From Diphasiastrum complanatum (taxonomy: Eukaryota; Streptophyta; Lycopodiopsida; Lycopodiales; Lycopodiaceae), in the NCBI GenBank assembly GCA_029204225.1, contig CM055106.1:34322361-34386360 (forward strand): 64,000 bases of DNA. The letters run 5' to 3'. Shown here piece by piece: positions 21,163 through 32,856 of this stretch. The notes under the pieces are model-generated. The model saw only the letters and a list, made by a program, of their open reading frames with translations. It searched no databases and had not been told where the DNA came from. Each line of letters opens with the position of its first letter. Position 1 is the stretch's first letter. Position numbers and translations under genes: made by a program.

Positions 21163-22091
21163 AATGTTGGAAGTATTTATACTTTCTACGGTGGCTAGGT
21201 CTAATGAGAGGTTTGTGCATAGTATAGTGGTATAGTTGTTGGAAGTATTTCTACTTTCTACAGTGGCTAGGTCTAATGAGAGGTTCGTGCATAGTATAGT
21301 GGTAGACTGGTCGTCCACCTTCTAAGTTCTACAAGATTTCAACTGTGAATAAAACATAAACAAGGAGGGAGCAACAAGGCTTTCCCAACTGGTGCTCGTA
21401 ACGAAAATAAAACTAAGGTGTGGCTAAGGCGGTACCCAACTAGCCAATGTCCAATAAACAAAATAAACTTGCTAAGGCTTACCCAACTAGCAAGAGGACT
21501 AAATCCTACTTAACACCCAAAAGGGATTAGAAAATATGACTTGCGGCTAATACTAAGCAATAAGCAAATAAAAGCATGCCACAAGTAAAACCAATGAAAG
21601 GAGGCAAGAGGAGGCCCGAGCACCTTCCCTCAAGGTATGCACCTTCCAATGGGAACACAAAGAAATAAAATGATAATTTCAAAGAGAGAGCAATTTAGCA
21701 TAATCTCAGAGTGTTATTTTACAAGGGAAATGCCTCTCATCTTATAGCAAGAAGGGCCTTCCATAAGCTTCTACTAATTTATGGGATTAATTTCTAAAAC
21801 TTGCAATTCTAAGACTTGTAAACTTCTCCACTTCTAACTTAGAAAGCCTAAGACTCTAGACTTAGAACTCAAGATAACTTAGAATCTTTTATTTTCTAAG
21901 CTTAAGTTTCTAAGTTTAAGTTCTCTAAATTAAGTTTTCTAGCTTAGAAGTTTAGAATTTGATTAAGTTTCTACCCATGGACTTATAACACACATGCCTT
22001 GGTAGGAGTTTATTAACAAGTACTAACAGTGGACTTATAATACACATGCCACAGTGTTTTATTTTACTTTGATTTTACTTTGTTGCTAACA
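21163..22091 (+). repeat. LTR of family B with duplicated 5' end
   Basis: From 21238 (TGTTGGAAGTATTTCTAC) to 22091 (TTTGTTGCTAACA) it is the inverted copy of 14659-15507. The first ~75 bases are also present immediately upstream (from about 21164), making a tandem duplication of the LTR start. No pol gene or primer site adjoins. Confidence 0.8.
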
Positions 22092-24000
22092 CTGAACACA
22101 TTGTCACTCATTATAGCCATCAAAATGATGTCAAATAAGACTTCAATTGATGTAATTCACTTCCTAGAGTACTCAATTAAGGGTTGTGGCAAGTCACACC
22201 AGACTTTTATTTGGTGTAATTTCTATTTTGTATGGCCATATAATGCAACTTTGAGCTTGAGCCATTTGTTCCACCTTCAACCATGTAACGATGATGTTCG
22301 ATGCCAAAATTAGATTTTATACTCTCTAGTATGAATCCTTTGTTTGTTATGACTATATATTTTGACTATATATGTCTCAAATATAGTACTTGTTGCCCCA
22401 CTATAGAAGGTGATAGGCTACTATAAATAATTTAAACTATTTATTCTTTTTGAAGTTCAATCTTCTTCAATGTGAATTTTACCTTTTGGATCTCTTCAAC
22501 TCATTTTACCATGGATTTTTTTTGTTGAGGACCTTACAATTCTAAAGTTTAGAAAGCCAAAGAGATCTGATGGCACATCTTGGACCCTGGAGTCATGATT
22601 TGGACCTTCCAAAACTTTTTCCTTTAGATTGATAACTCTCCTAGCTTTACCTAAAAGGCAAATTAGCCTTAAAACACCATAAATGTACATGGAAAACTTT
22701 GTATGACATATATATATATATATATATCATGGACATGAGACTTCATTAATGGCAAAGGCCATAATAGTAATTTGTTGGATTTATGTATCTCATGTGGTTG
22801 TTATATGTTTGTATTATTAAATATCATATCATTTCTTTGCTAGTATTTTTGTAGCAAAAGCATTTATCTATTGTACACTGCATGTTTTAATAAGAATAAG
22901 TCACTTATGCCAACATACTAGAAATCCATAGTTATAAAAGTAGGCCAAAAGAATCCCTTTTAGAAAAGCCCCCTGCATCATCTACTTTGAAATGATGCGT
23001 CTTATAATACTCAACTTCCTAGAACAAATTCTATGACTTGATATGTCATGGTGTTTAACCAAATCATAATGATCATTGCCTTATGAACATTGTTTTATAA
23101 AATTCCACATGTAAAAAACATTATTTGGAAGATACCGCTTAAGATCAATCTTGGAATTTGAAGCAGCACTCAATTGACGGTAATGGTTTTGTGGCTTGTT
23201 TGTACAAAGGTCCATGCATGTATTGGTTTTTGGTGTTGTAATGGTTGTGGTTCTTTGGTCTGTGATATGCTATTATGGCTAGCCCAGGGAAGGGAGTTAT
23301 GTACTCTTGTGGGTGCCACCTTGTGTATGTGCCTATGCTTTTTACAAAAAATAAGGTATCCAAGCAAGGGTGTAAAAAGGAAATGGTACAAATTCCTCAT
23401 AACATTCTCTGATTCACTACAAGCTTGGTGCACTCGATGACGTAGACCATCAAGATATCATGCCATGGTTATGACTAAACTTTGTCACTCCAAGGTACAA
23501 TACTAAATATCTTTTAGGAGGCATGGCCCACCATATATTTAGACTTACCAATAAATCTTAAAAGTAAGAGAGGCACATAATATTTAGAGGAAAAATTCAA
23601 GCCCCACCACATAGTAAAACTTACCACATTATTTGAAATGAAGGGGGATCATATGGTTTAGGGGCAAAGGGGATGCCTCCACCAACAATGAGAATCCATC
23701 CCAACATGATCCAATGAATGTACTTAAGGTGCCACTTAACATATTCATTTGGCCAAGCACGTGCTCATTTATGTAAAGAAATTGGGATTTTTCAAAAAAG
23801 ATTTAAGGAGTCCAAATAACAAGTGCATGTATGTGCCAGTTAAAGGTATCAATTTTTTATGACTAAGAAATGTCATAAATGGTCATAAAACATGGTGATT
23901 ATAAGTGATTCACATGTACTTTGATGGTGCTCGTTCTTGGTCAAATTGTATTTCTTGGATGGAACAAACTAACTTAAATATTTGAATGGACAACGATATA
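22092..24000. other. about 1.9 kb without recognisable genes
   Basis: AT-rich DNA with a short TA run near 22710. Small ORFs on both strands (for example 23174-23440) have no recognisable motif. I see no LTR ends, primer sites or coding domains. Confidence 0.45.
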
Positions 24001-24031
24001 CATATACACAATACATACATACATACATACT

Positions 24032-24072
<41 letters not shown>

Positions 24073-24125
24073 ATATATATACATATGTATACATATATAC
24101 ATACATACATATATATATATATATA
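24001..24125. repeat. compound microsatellite (ATAC, TG, TA)
   Basis: ATAC repeats, then (TG)n near 24037-24070, then TA-rich repeats ending at the Helitron-like border. Confidence 0.95.
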
Positions 24126-24890
24126 CTAGTTCTGTGTGCCTGTCATTGACGGGCAATGGACGACCTGACGATCTAGTGGGTATGCCCGTCGTTGAGGGCG
24201 GCTGGCGAATCTGGGTGACGACGGTCCTAATGCGATCTCAAATGGTCAAAAGTGCCCTGAAATGGCTGTCAAATGGCCGCAAACGGACCTAATGTGGTCC
24301 TTTGCAGTCAACATGCGGTCTCAAATGGTCGCAAGTGCTCTCATGCAGTCCTAGTGCAATCTAAATGGTCGCAAGTGCCATGAAACTGTCAGAAAAATCG
24401 TGAGGATTGGCAGTGGAAGTTGGAGCAAGAAATGGTTGAGCGAGCATCGTGGGTCGGATTTCTAACCGACGGTTTCAAAATTTACACAGTGTCAAAAATA
24501 TACAAAGACTTGGAAAGTATACACTAACTCGAGAAATTATACAATGACTCAAAAAATTTTGGTTTTGAGGATCAAAGAATTCTCATTTTGGGTATCGAAA
24601 AATTACGAATTTTTCGAGTCGATTTTGGATATCAAATAATTTTGATTTTGGGTATCAAAAAATTCTGATTTCGGGTATCAAAAAAACTGATTTGGGATAT
24701 CAAAAAATTACGAATTTTTTGAGTCGATCCGGTGTCAAAAATTCTGACTGTTGGTATCGGAAAATCTGATTTGGGGTATCAAAAAATTACGAATTTTTCG
24801 AGTTGATCCGATATCAAAAATTCTTACTGTTGATATTGAAAAATCTGATTTGGGGTATCGCAAAATTATGAATTTTAACTCTCAAAAGCA
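24126..24890 (-). mobile_element. Helitron-like 3' end and subterminal minisatellites (copy 1)
   Basis: On the minus strand the end reads hairpin, short spacer, CTAG (plus 24126-24129), then T. The hairpin is TGCCTGTCATTGACGGGCA (24137-24155, one mismatch). Inward lie repeated aaatggtcgcaagtgc-like words (24235-24390) and a tandem array of gggtatcaaaaaattctgat units (24550-24890). The same array type recurs at 55085-55290. The 5' end is not identified and no Rep/helicase ORF is present, so it would be non-autonomous. Confidence 0.55.
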
Positions 24891-24899
24891 AGGTAGGAT

Positions 24900-25086
24900 C
24901 TATAATTAAGGAGAATTGAGTTCTGGATCCTTACATGATACATAAGCTCTTGATTCCAATACAACAACCTGGAAATACATAATAACTGAATCTGTTTCTC
25001 TCATCTACATCTGTACTCTTGCTTGTTTCTCATTGTTCACTAATTCCAGCAAAGAATCTGTGAACACAGATCTTTGTTTTTTACTA
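24900..25086 (-). repeat. repeat R, right part, host of Copia C insertion
   Basis: Minus strand after the C LTR reads ccatgtagtaaaaaacaaag and continues atctgtgttcacagattctttgctggaatt-like sequence. The same words continue repeat R at 29318-29350. R is therefore the DNA into which Copia C inserted. Its left part is at 32857-33417. Confidence 0.7.
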
Positions 25087-25091
25087 CATGG
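25087..25091. repeat. target site duplication of Copia C, 3' side
   Basis: Plus-strand CATGG, i.e. CCATG on the element's strand, matching CCATG at 33413-33417 beside the other LTR. Confidence 0.85.
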
Positions 25092-25365
25092 ACTTAGAAT
25101 TTGCTTTGCACAGGAACACAGATCATGCTACACAGTAACACAGACAGAAAACACTCTACACAACAAGCTCACATAGCAACTGTATTTCTCAAAATGAAAT
25201 TACATTGTACATATAGTTGTTCACTCATGCAACCCATGCATGACCCAGGTTGCCATTGGCGGGACGCATGTCCCGTCAAGTTGCCTCGTGGCGAGGCCAA
25301 CTGATCCTTATCCACTGATAGGACCCGCAGTACAGTAACACAATGATTCTGCTTTAATTCTAACT
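25092..25365 (-). repeat. 3' LTR of Copia C (274 bp)
   Basis: Minus strand AGTTAGAATTAAAGC to GCAAATTCTAAGT. It matches 33418-33691 in inverted orientation with identical length. Upstream on the minus strand a purine tract aagggagag (about 25366-25374) abuts the LTR. Confidence 0.9.
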
Positions 25366-25409
25366 CTCTCCCTTAAAGTAGAGTCTACTTTTTATACAGT
25401 CATATACAT

Positions 25410-25980
25410 AGCTTTAAAGTTGACAAACTTTAAGTACAGAAAGCTTTGATCTAAACTTACCAAACTTTTCTCTAGTAAGTGGCTTAGTGAAAATATCAGC
25501 TAGTTGTTCTTCTGTGCTACAATGAACAACATGAATTTCATGACTCAGCAGCCTCTCACGTATAAAGTGATACTGAATCTCAATGTGTTTAGTTCTCGCA
25601 TGGAACACTGGATTCTTTGCTAGCTGAATGCCACTCTGACCGTCGCTATGTAAAATCGTGGGATTTTTCTACTTCATGCCAATTTCTTCCAGGATTTGTC
25701 TCAACCATATAGCTTCATGTGCTGCACTACACATTGTCTTATACTCTGCTTCTGTGGTGGAAAGAGCAATTGTACTTTGCTTCTTACTAGACCAGGAAAA
25801 GCAACTACTACAAAACTAGAATACATACCCTGTGGTGGATCTACGATCATCATAGTCACCTCCCCAATCCGCATCCACATAGCCACACAACTCAGGTAAA
25901 CCACCATGCTTCCTGTAAATCAAGCCATACTCTGAAGTGACTTGTGGCAAAAATCATTAGATTGAGGATGGATCATAGGT
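25410..25980 (-). pseudogene. Copia C RNase H (3' half of split element)
   Basis: Minus-strand protein: [40 protein letters not shown], stop, CFSWSSKKQSTIALSTTEAE, KNPTILHSDGQSGIQLAKNP, VFHARTKHIEIQYHFIRERL and EEQLADIFTKPLTREKFGKF. These are the complete closing motifs of Copia RNase H, followed by purine tract and LTR. Everything upstream (RT and earlier) is cut off at ~25980. The 5' half lies at 33418-37074 in the opposite orientation. Confidence 0.9.
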
Positions 25981-25989
25981 TGATCAAGA

Positions 25990-27191
25990 TTTCACTATTC
26001 TATGTGTTGATGTTCGTTAGAAGTGCTAGAAGAGATATGAGAGGTTCCATATCTTTGTGATTTCTTCTTGATCTTTTGATTTATGATGGTGACATTGGTG
26101 ACATTGTTTTCACTAACCCTTGTGAAAATTCAAGATCAAGCATTGATGAGATCTTGTTGGATCTAGATAATATGTTTGAGAGAGAGTATTTCCAGAGGTT
26201 CAGGTCTGAAGATATTCATATCTTTGATATCTTTTATGATCGAGAGAAAGATAAGCAGGTGGAAGCGACTCACTTTGCTTTACTCACATGTTTTGGAGAA
26301 TCTTCTTGTGTAGATGATGCTATGCAAGTGGATATTGGTTCTCACAGTTTTCATATTGGAAAAGCAAGTAATGGATCTGTAAAACAAATTCTGTTCAATA
26401 ACTTTAATGGTCAAAAGGAAGATCAAGAGGTTGGTCTCAAAGGGCTTCAACGAGACAAAAGGAAAGGTGGCAATTTGGAGCTAGTCAAGAGCATCAAAGG
26501 AGGGCCAGTTGGAAAATATGTAATGGATCTATTTTTGCAGGCTATTGAAGACTCAAGTGAGGTCAAAGGAGCAGCAAGGAAGTGTTGTTCAAGTTTACTT
26601 TAATTTTTTTTATGTCATGTTTGAGCTATTTCATGTGAATGTGTGCAAATTGTCAAGATATGGACAAACTAGCTACATTGTCTTGCAATATCTTACTGTT
26701 GGAGTTGTACTAGAATTCTTGGCTGGTTTTGTTGATGGAAATGAAGCTATTGGAGGTTCATTATGTCACTCATTCATGGCCAAGTCATCAAGTGTTGATG
26801 ATATATTGTGGCAAGATGGAGATGGAGGCTCATTCATGGAGTTTTATGGTGAGACATATCAAGAAAGGACAAACTTGGAGGAAACAAGCAAGCAAATGGT
26901 CATCACTCACATTTATTGTTGGTTGCTGTAATTTTCCAGAGAGTTCAAAGTTTGAAGCATGGAGGAATCATTTTATTCACATTCTATTTGGTTCTTCATG
27001 TTCTAGTTATATCTTGATGTGTAAAATTGATGTAGATAGTGAAGCATCCAATTTGGACACTATTCTCTATATCAATTATAAAAGATATTTTAGAACCTTA
27101 GAAAGGAGAGCTATACTTAGGATGGAGATCATTCTAAAGTTGGATCAAAGTAGTATGGTTAAAACTATGCCAAAACTAGTTGAAGAGGGAG
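25990..27191 (+). pseudogene. RT-less Copia A, internal 3' region
   Basis: An ORF at 26076-26603 (motifs DREKDKQVEATHFALLTCFG, ESSCVDDAMQVD, DQEVGLKGLQRDKRKGGNLE, YVMDLFLQAIEDSSEVKGAA) matches 325-650 of the window. Further coding-like stretches follow: FLAGFVDGNEAIGGSLCH, VDDILWQDGDGGSFMEFYGE. No RT or RNase H motif occurs although a purine tract (gaagagggag) and LTR follow directly. Together with 1-829 this defines a family whose pol is replaced by a shared unknown sequence. Confidence 0.7.
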
Positions 27192-27850
27192 TGTGAAAGA
27201 TTTCAACTAGTTTAGTCTAGTTTAGTCATATTTTGGTAAATTGTCAATATGAGGCCAAAACTCATTTTAGACTTAGAGATAAACTTTTTGAAGTTTTATT
27301 AGTTTAAAATACATTCAATAAACACTTTTTGAAAGTGTGAAAAAGTTGGTAGTCGAGTTTGAGAGATATTCAAATTTGAATGTTGGGTACTTTGAATCTA
27401 GACCCAAAAACAGTAGGGTTTACATTTTGGAGGGAATGCCAAGTGGCCAAATAGGGTCTGGACTTGCTATAAAAGGAGGAAACTCGTGGAGAGACACATC
27501 TTCTCTCTTCTCTCTCTCTCTCTCATCTCATCATTATACATGGTTCTCTTTGGGTTCTACTACTCATTGGTGCACTCTCATGATGTTATCTTGCAATCTT
27601 ATATGTAGAATGATCATTTATTGCTATTTTTTATTCCACACGTGTGAAATATAGTAGGGTACTGTAATTGTGTGGACAACAGCTATATTTTATGTTTTGG
27701 TTCATGTTTGATCAGTATCTCTTAGAGTTTGCATCTCATTTTGTATGTAGATGCGGACTTTTCTACATCGGTAGGATTGTTGGTTTGCTCTTTTTTTAAC
27801 CAAAGATCAGGGACATAAATTGGATCTTGAATGATCTGAAATCCTTCACA
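27192..27850 (+). repeat. 3' LTR of Copia A (659 bp)
   Basis: From TGTGAAAGATTTCAACTAG to AAATCCTTCACA. It matches 37655-38306 in inverted orientation. It contains a CT-rich tract near 27510-27525 and an ACACGTGTG motif near 27638. The downstream flank CTTTC (27851-27855) matches the flank of the other LTR. Confidence 0.92.
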
Positions 27851-28056
27851 CTTTCTGGTTGCAACTTACACATGGTTTTGGCACAATCCTTTGAGACCTG
27901 AACTAAATAACATGTATTAAATTTGTGATTGGAAAATACCAAGTACAAAGCTTAAAACTTTCCGGTAGGAGACTACAAAATGGTTAATTTAAACTCCCAG
28001 TAAAGTAGTAGGTTATCAAAATTTGTGTCAATCAACAGCTCTATCCAGGTTAAAAG

Positions 28057-28227
28057 TAACATAAGTATACTAGACGTAGTAACGACAATGCTACATGGAT
28101 TATTTCATAAGGAGGTCATTTGCATTTTACCAACAAGGGAAGTTATTGAAGTTACAACAACGAGTAGGATTTTCTGTGATGTTTTTTGTCAAGAGAAAAG
28201 CCCGAATGAAATGGAGGAGAGTATTAG
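28057..28227 (+). pseudogene. exon-like segment 2 of an unrecognised host gene
   Basis: An open frame ISILDVVTTMLHGLFHKEVI, CILPTREVIEVTTTSRIFCD, VFCQEKSPNEMEESIR is bounded by AG (28055-28056) and a GTATGT donor at 28228. With this acceptor it enters with one base completing a codon, the same phase in which the exon-like segment at 38334-38573 leaves. The upstream ccag at 28045-28048 would put a stop in frame. The product is not recognised. It follows the downstream flank of Copia A, so it is probably the exon after the intron in which A inserted. Confidence 0.45.
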
Positions 28228-28740
28228 GTATGTTTTTTTGAAAACACAGAGCATCTCTCACCCAAGACCAAGGAGGTCTTAGAAGGAAGAGAGCAGGAAG
28301 AAGCTGAGAGCCGAGCATGAGAGCCGAGGATTACTAGCTAGGATTGTAGGTTATTTCCATGTGAGCCTGCATGGTGAATCCCAAGAAGGAATGACCATGT
28401 AGGAGCTAGTGTTATTCCTAGGCAATGTAAATAAATGTAGACCTCTCTCAAATAAATTAGAGTGAGCCACCTCTTGATGATGACCTCTAGTAAAAGAGCT
28501 ATTTCCACTTGTAATTTCTAAATTAGTGGACTTGCCACTTAGGCTCCACATGGGCAACCTCTTGTTTATTTAAGGGCCCCCCTCTCTTGTGAGGGAGCTT
28601 TTATTGTATTGTCATTTCTCTTGCATGAATAAACAAGATCCTCCACGAGTTATTGGCAATTTGGATGCTCCTTGTTCATGGCTATTGTCTTGAGTGAAAT
28701 TCCTATGAACATGCTTTGATCTCTTTATTGTGGTTGTGGA
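28228..28740 (+). other. LTR-like regulatory-looking DNA, unassigned
   Basis: It contains tttatttaaggg, a CT-rich run and tgcatgaataaacaagatcc with an AATAAA signal, which together resemble the promoter and polyadenylation part of an LTR. No borders or second copy were found. Confidence 0.3.
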
Positions 28741-29350
28741 ATAAACTAGATTTCCTGCTTTCTTTCTTTGCAATGTGGAATGTAGATGTGAATTAGTTTT
28801 ATTGTTTCTTGTTTATGTAATTTTCAGCATCAAGGTAAACTAAATAAGCTGAGATTGTGGCTCAAATCTTGCATATTCACTAACAATCCTATCCTTGATT
28901 GTTTTTCGATATTCCAAGAATCAAGAGATGGGTATTTCTTGATTCTTGGGATGCTAGTATGCTGTTAGGTAGTTGGTTTTCTTGATTCTTGTTTTTGATG
29001 TGTAGTTTAATCTTGATGCTATACTGTTCCCTGATTTCTTAGAGTAATTTAGTAGACAGAATCGCAGATTGCTCTCTTGTTCAAAATGCTAATCTGTACT
29101 GAGCAAGGCTTGGTTACATGGATTGTAAGTGCATGTAGCCGGAGTGAATGAAACTGTTTGATCCCACTGACAGGTTGGGAATGCACGTGAGTAAACTGGT
29201 AAATCTATCTGCTTGAAAATAGTTCTAAGCAAGAAGATCCATCTTAGTGAACTGGCCTCGTGAAATGGGCAGAAACATTCGGGTTCCAAAGTAAAACCAT
29301 CCAAGAAGTAGTAAAAAACAAAAATCCGTGTTCACAGATTCTTTGCTGGA
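28741..29350 (+). repeat. repeat R, copy 1 (uninterrupted)
   Basis: Begins aaactagatttcctgctttc and includes gagcaaggcttggttacatg and gtaaaaccatccaagaagta. It matches 32857-33417 in direct orientation and continues through the junction that Copia C interrupts in the other copy. Nature unknown (LTR, LINE tail or other dispersed repeat). Confidence 0.75.
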
Positions 29351-29479
29351 ATTTGTGAACATTTGCGCCATTTCCACTGCTACAGAGACACTTATAATCA
29401 TCAAACCTTTCCGATCTGTGCTATCAAACCATCTCTCTGAAGTCTCACACACGACATCTTCACAGAGCTCGTCACTTTG

Positions 29480-30170
29480 CTCTCGACCGAGGTACAACTC
29501 CGTTTTCTACCGAGTCTTCACACTCCTTACATGGCCGAGTTGCATGACTCACGTCTGGACTGGACCGAGCCTTGTTTCATTTCCCATTGAAACCACACAA
29601 CAACTCTCGATCGAGTCACTACCAAAAATATCTCGACCAAGTCCTGAGTTTAAATCACAACCGACAATTATCGATCAGATCTCAACCGAGTGATTTCATT
29701 GACATCTCGACCGAGCCTTTCCGTGAATATCTTGGCCGAGCCACTTAGTTGAAATATCAACCGAACAATTTCAGCTCTCGATCTCGACCGACTATTTTCG
29801 TTACGTTCTCGACTGAAGACTTTTGTCAAATCTCAACCGAAGACTTTTGTCAAATCTCAACCGAGGGCATTCGTTCAGATCTCAACTGAGGGCATTTGTT
29901 CATATCTCAACCGAGGACATTCGTTCAAATCTCGACCGAATCTTTTTGTCACGATCTCGACCGAGTGTTTTCGATCATCTCTCAACCGAGGGCCTTCATT
30001 ACGATCTCAACTGAGAACATTTGTTTCAGATCTCGACTAAGGGCTTTCTCGTTCAAATCTCGACCGAATTTGTTTGTCACGATCTCGATCGAGTGTTTTT
30101 AATCAAATCTCAACCGACACTCTATATAAAATCTCAATCGAGTGCTTGAATTTACATTCTCGACTGAGTC
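29480..30170 (+). repeat. ~25-bp minisatellite, atctcaaccgag unit
   Basis: At least twenty diverged units beginning atctcaaccgag or atctcgaccgag, each followed by gcattcgttca-like sequence, spacing ~24-30 bases. Short repetitive ORFs here (QISTE, RSRP) are by-products. Confidence 0.85.
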
Positions 30171-30735
30171 AACTCCAAAAAAAAGAGTCAACTCTATATT
30201 TGACTAGGTCCCAATATTTGCCAATTACCATAGTTCTTAGCCCAGTTTATTGCAAAACCCCTACATGAAAAACTGTGCCATTTGGACACCCCCACATTAT
30301 AAGACTCTGACTAATATCCCTTGCTCAGAATAATTTAAAAACAAAACAAAACAAAACACTATAAAACAAAATCACAAAAAGAGTCCAGGAGGCCTAATAT
30401 ACACAATCCTAAGGTATTCTAGATTCTCCATATGGATCGTCCCATCCTAATACCATAGAGAATTATCCATCGGAGATGGTATCTCCCTCCACAGAATAGG
30501 CTAAATACAATAGGTACTCTGGAATGAAATCCCAAATCCATAAGCCATCTACAAACCCATTCGAGAGATGGGAACCTAGGCCATCAGATGTTACAGACCG
30601 ACCACAATTTCATGCTATTGAATCCTCACAAACAAGAGCTCACTTAAACAAGACCTTTGCTAGCCATGGACCGTATACTGAAAAATGAACACCAAAACTC
30701 GAATTTCCTAAGTACGACGACAATTCTGACCCTCA
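30171..30735. other. unassigned DNA before Gypsy M gag
   Basis: About 560 bases with an (AAAAC)n run near 30340. No coding motif or LTR border seen. It may be the leader of element M. Confidence 0.35.
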
Positions 30736-31530
30736 GAGATTTCTTCAAGTCTTGTGATGTCTATGGAGAAACCTCTCCAGAAGCCATGGTACAACTCTTC
30801 TTGATGACCATGATCGATCGAGCATGAGAATAGTTTATTAACCTAGATCGTGAAGATAAACGAGATTGGTCACTCCTAAAGGAAGCCTTCATCAAGCGAT
30901 TCAAACCATTTTGTTTGATTGAGAGTCCTTTTGTCAAATTAAGCAATACCAAAATGACACAAGAAGAAAAGGTATATGACTGTATGGAAAGATTCAAAAG
31001 ATAAAAAAGCCAGGTACAAGAACAATCCACAGAGTCCATGCTCATCATCTGGCTCCTAGTTGGACTTCCAAGATGGATCAGACATGAACTTTGATCTAAT
31101 GATGAGCACACATCATTAAAATAAGCCATGTCTGACGCTATTTGCGAAGAAGACGAGGGATCAGATGTGGATGAACCTCGAGAAAGGAGAGCACACTGTG
31201 TTGTCCATGACCCTAGACCAAATGAAGAAACTCGAGAACAATTATGGAAAACACAAATGGAGTTGCTTAACCAGCAACACAAGCAACAAATGGAAAAACT
31301 CATGAAAGAGTTTCAAAATACTCTCAAGTCTATCTAGGGCTCGATGTCGGGTCAGTTACCCTTTGGCCAAATCCACCATAGATGGGAGAATACTTGGTGC
31401 CCTCACTGTCAAGGTGCACACATTGGCAGTGAGTGCTCATCATACCAACTGGTCCCAGATACTTCCTTGATCAAATGCGACATCTGCGACTTTATGGGCC
31501 ATACCTCACTTATTGCTATTGTAACCTGAG
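30736..31530 (+). pseudogene. Gypsy M gag with zinc knuckles
   Basis: One frame reads SCDVYGETSPEAMVQLFLMT, EDKRDWSLLKEAFIKRFKPF, SPFVKLSNTKMTQEEKVYDC and MERFKR with about five stops: a Ty3/Gypsy gag core. A Glu/Gln-rich helix follows (LLNQQHKQQMEKLMKEFQNT), then two knuckles, CPHCQGAHIGSEC (CX2CX3HX4C) and CDICDFMGH; a base change shifts the end of the second out of frame. Related gags in other plants belong to the non-chromovirus branch (Tat/Athila-like), an inference from motif style only. Confidence 0.8.
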
Positions 31531-31980
31531 GAGCCCGAGGAACTAGTCTCACAACTAGTCAGGAGGCCATTATCAACGTCCTTGACAACAATTTGCTTCA
31601 CAAAACCAAAATCAAAACTATCCACCACGAAACAACCAAATCCATATTCAAGAGTTGCCTAGACAATCTAGACATGAACCTCAACTACTCTTAGGTCTAC
31701 CTCCAAGGGGACAACCTAATCTAGGAGCACAAAAACATAGACACCCTCGAAAATTTGCACAAACACATCTTGTGGATCACACATACAATTCGAAGTATTC
31801 TCTGAACTCCTACATGCTCACATCACCATGTCCTTCCATAGCGCAATAAAGTCTTTCACCGGTCTCCAAAGTTATATCCCTCGCAGTTTTTAGCTGTCTA
31901 CTATCCCAGATGAATAGCGAAAACCAGACGAGATCCCAAATATTCCTTAGATTCCTATGAATCTGATGAACATCGGTGCT
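31531..31980 (+). other. Gypsy M gag-protease linker, decayed
   Basis: Stops in all frames. Pieces such as LGLPPRGQPNLGAQKHRHPR suggest the basic, proline-rich tail of gag, but no domain can be named. Confidence 0.4.
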
Positions 31981-32240
31981 GCTAAGGGGACTAGCATCAC
32001 CCTATCTATGACCTATAAAGATTATCCAGTAGTATCTGCTATCCTTGATAGTGGATCAAGCATAAACATAATGGCTTTGTCACTAGCAAAATCGTGGGGA
32101 TTCTATACCTTAGATTAGCCACGTTACAAAATTTGTATGGCCGATCAGCGAGTCACAAACCCTGCAGGTCACTTATCGAATATACCAGTATGTATTGTAG
32201 GTGTCAAATTTACCATTGATTACATCATTGCATAAATATA
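31981..32240 (+). pseudogene. Gypsy M aspartic protease
   Basis: SAILDSGSSINIMALSLAKS contains the DSGS active site of Gypsy retropepsins. CMADQRVTNPAGHLSNIPVC and VGVKFTIDYIIA follow as the flap and second lobe. A stop (TAG) lies after FYTLD. The enzyme would cut the Gag-Pol precursor. Similarity to a Gypsy protease ends near 32240, where sequence shared with element J begins. Confidence 0.8.
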
Positions 32241-32242
32241 AA

Positions 32243-32620
32243 TCTAACGTTGATCTATGTGTACGAAAAAGCGGCTAATATTGCAGGTCAATGGCCTTCC
32301 TAATGAACCAAAAATGTTTTTGGGATCGTGGCTTAGAACCGATTTGAATCAATTCCAATGTGGCCCTCCAGTCAGAAGACGATCATGAGATGATGGCCCA
32401 GCTCTACTACAGAGCGGCCTTTATGTCTTCCCGATATGTGACTGGCAAGAGATGGGTTTTATCAAGAAAGTGCGAGAATACCTGGGGCCGCTAAAATACA
32501 GAAGTAAGCTCTGCTTCCAAGTATTCGAAGCCCTAGGGAGAAAAATGAGCGGGCAAAAACAGACGGCAAGGCAACGAGGCGAGCAGGACTTGCAGGAGGT
32601 TCTCAAGCGGGCTGGGATAT
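32243..32620 (+). pseudogene. element-J-type internal region (shared with 60200-60600)
   Basis: Contains RSMAFLMNQKCFWDRGLEPI and DDHEMMAQLYYRAAFMSSRY. The minus-strand match near 60600-60200 encodes RSMAFLMQQKYFWDRGMDLI and DHEMMAQLYYRAAFMSS. The match runs ~370 bases at clear DNA similarity. In J the DNA upstream of this part is not protease-like, so one locus is chimeric or the family varies. Function unknown. Confidence 0.65.
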
Positions 32621-32628
32621 AGAGGCCA

Positions 32629-32856
32629 TTGAGAGATCACCAATTTTGTGGAATGATTTTTGCAGCCAATAAGCACCTGGTTTTATGGAAGTGGAAGAAG
32701 ATCCACGCTTTTTCAAGTGCCAAGCAAAATAACATCATGTATTGCAGTGGGTCCTGCAACAAATTAGGGGTGGATAATGTTACTAAATTCCAGAGAATTC
32801 CCCATATGCTGAGCCAAGCTGAAACCATAGAGTATCTCTCAAACAAGATCGATATA
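32629..32856 (+). pseudogene. unrecognised ORF, possible exon
   Basis: HQFCGMIFAANKHLVLWKWK, KIHAFSSAKQNNIMYCSGSC and FQRIPHMLSQAETIEYLSNK form a non-repetitive open frame that looks like real protein rather than repeat DNA. It ends at the start of repeat R. No family was recognised and no intron borders could be fixed. Confidence 0.3.

Noticed and set aside
25101-25304. 67-codon ORF found twice in inverted copies (also 33479-33682)
   Set aside because: It lies wholly within the 274-bp LTR of Copia C, so its duplication is due to the LTR.
27337-27654. 105-codon ORF conserved with 37934-38161
   Set aside because: Inside the LTR of Copia A; the similarity follows LTR homology.
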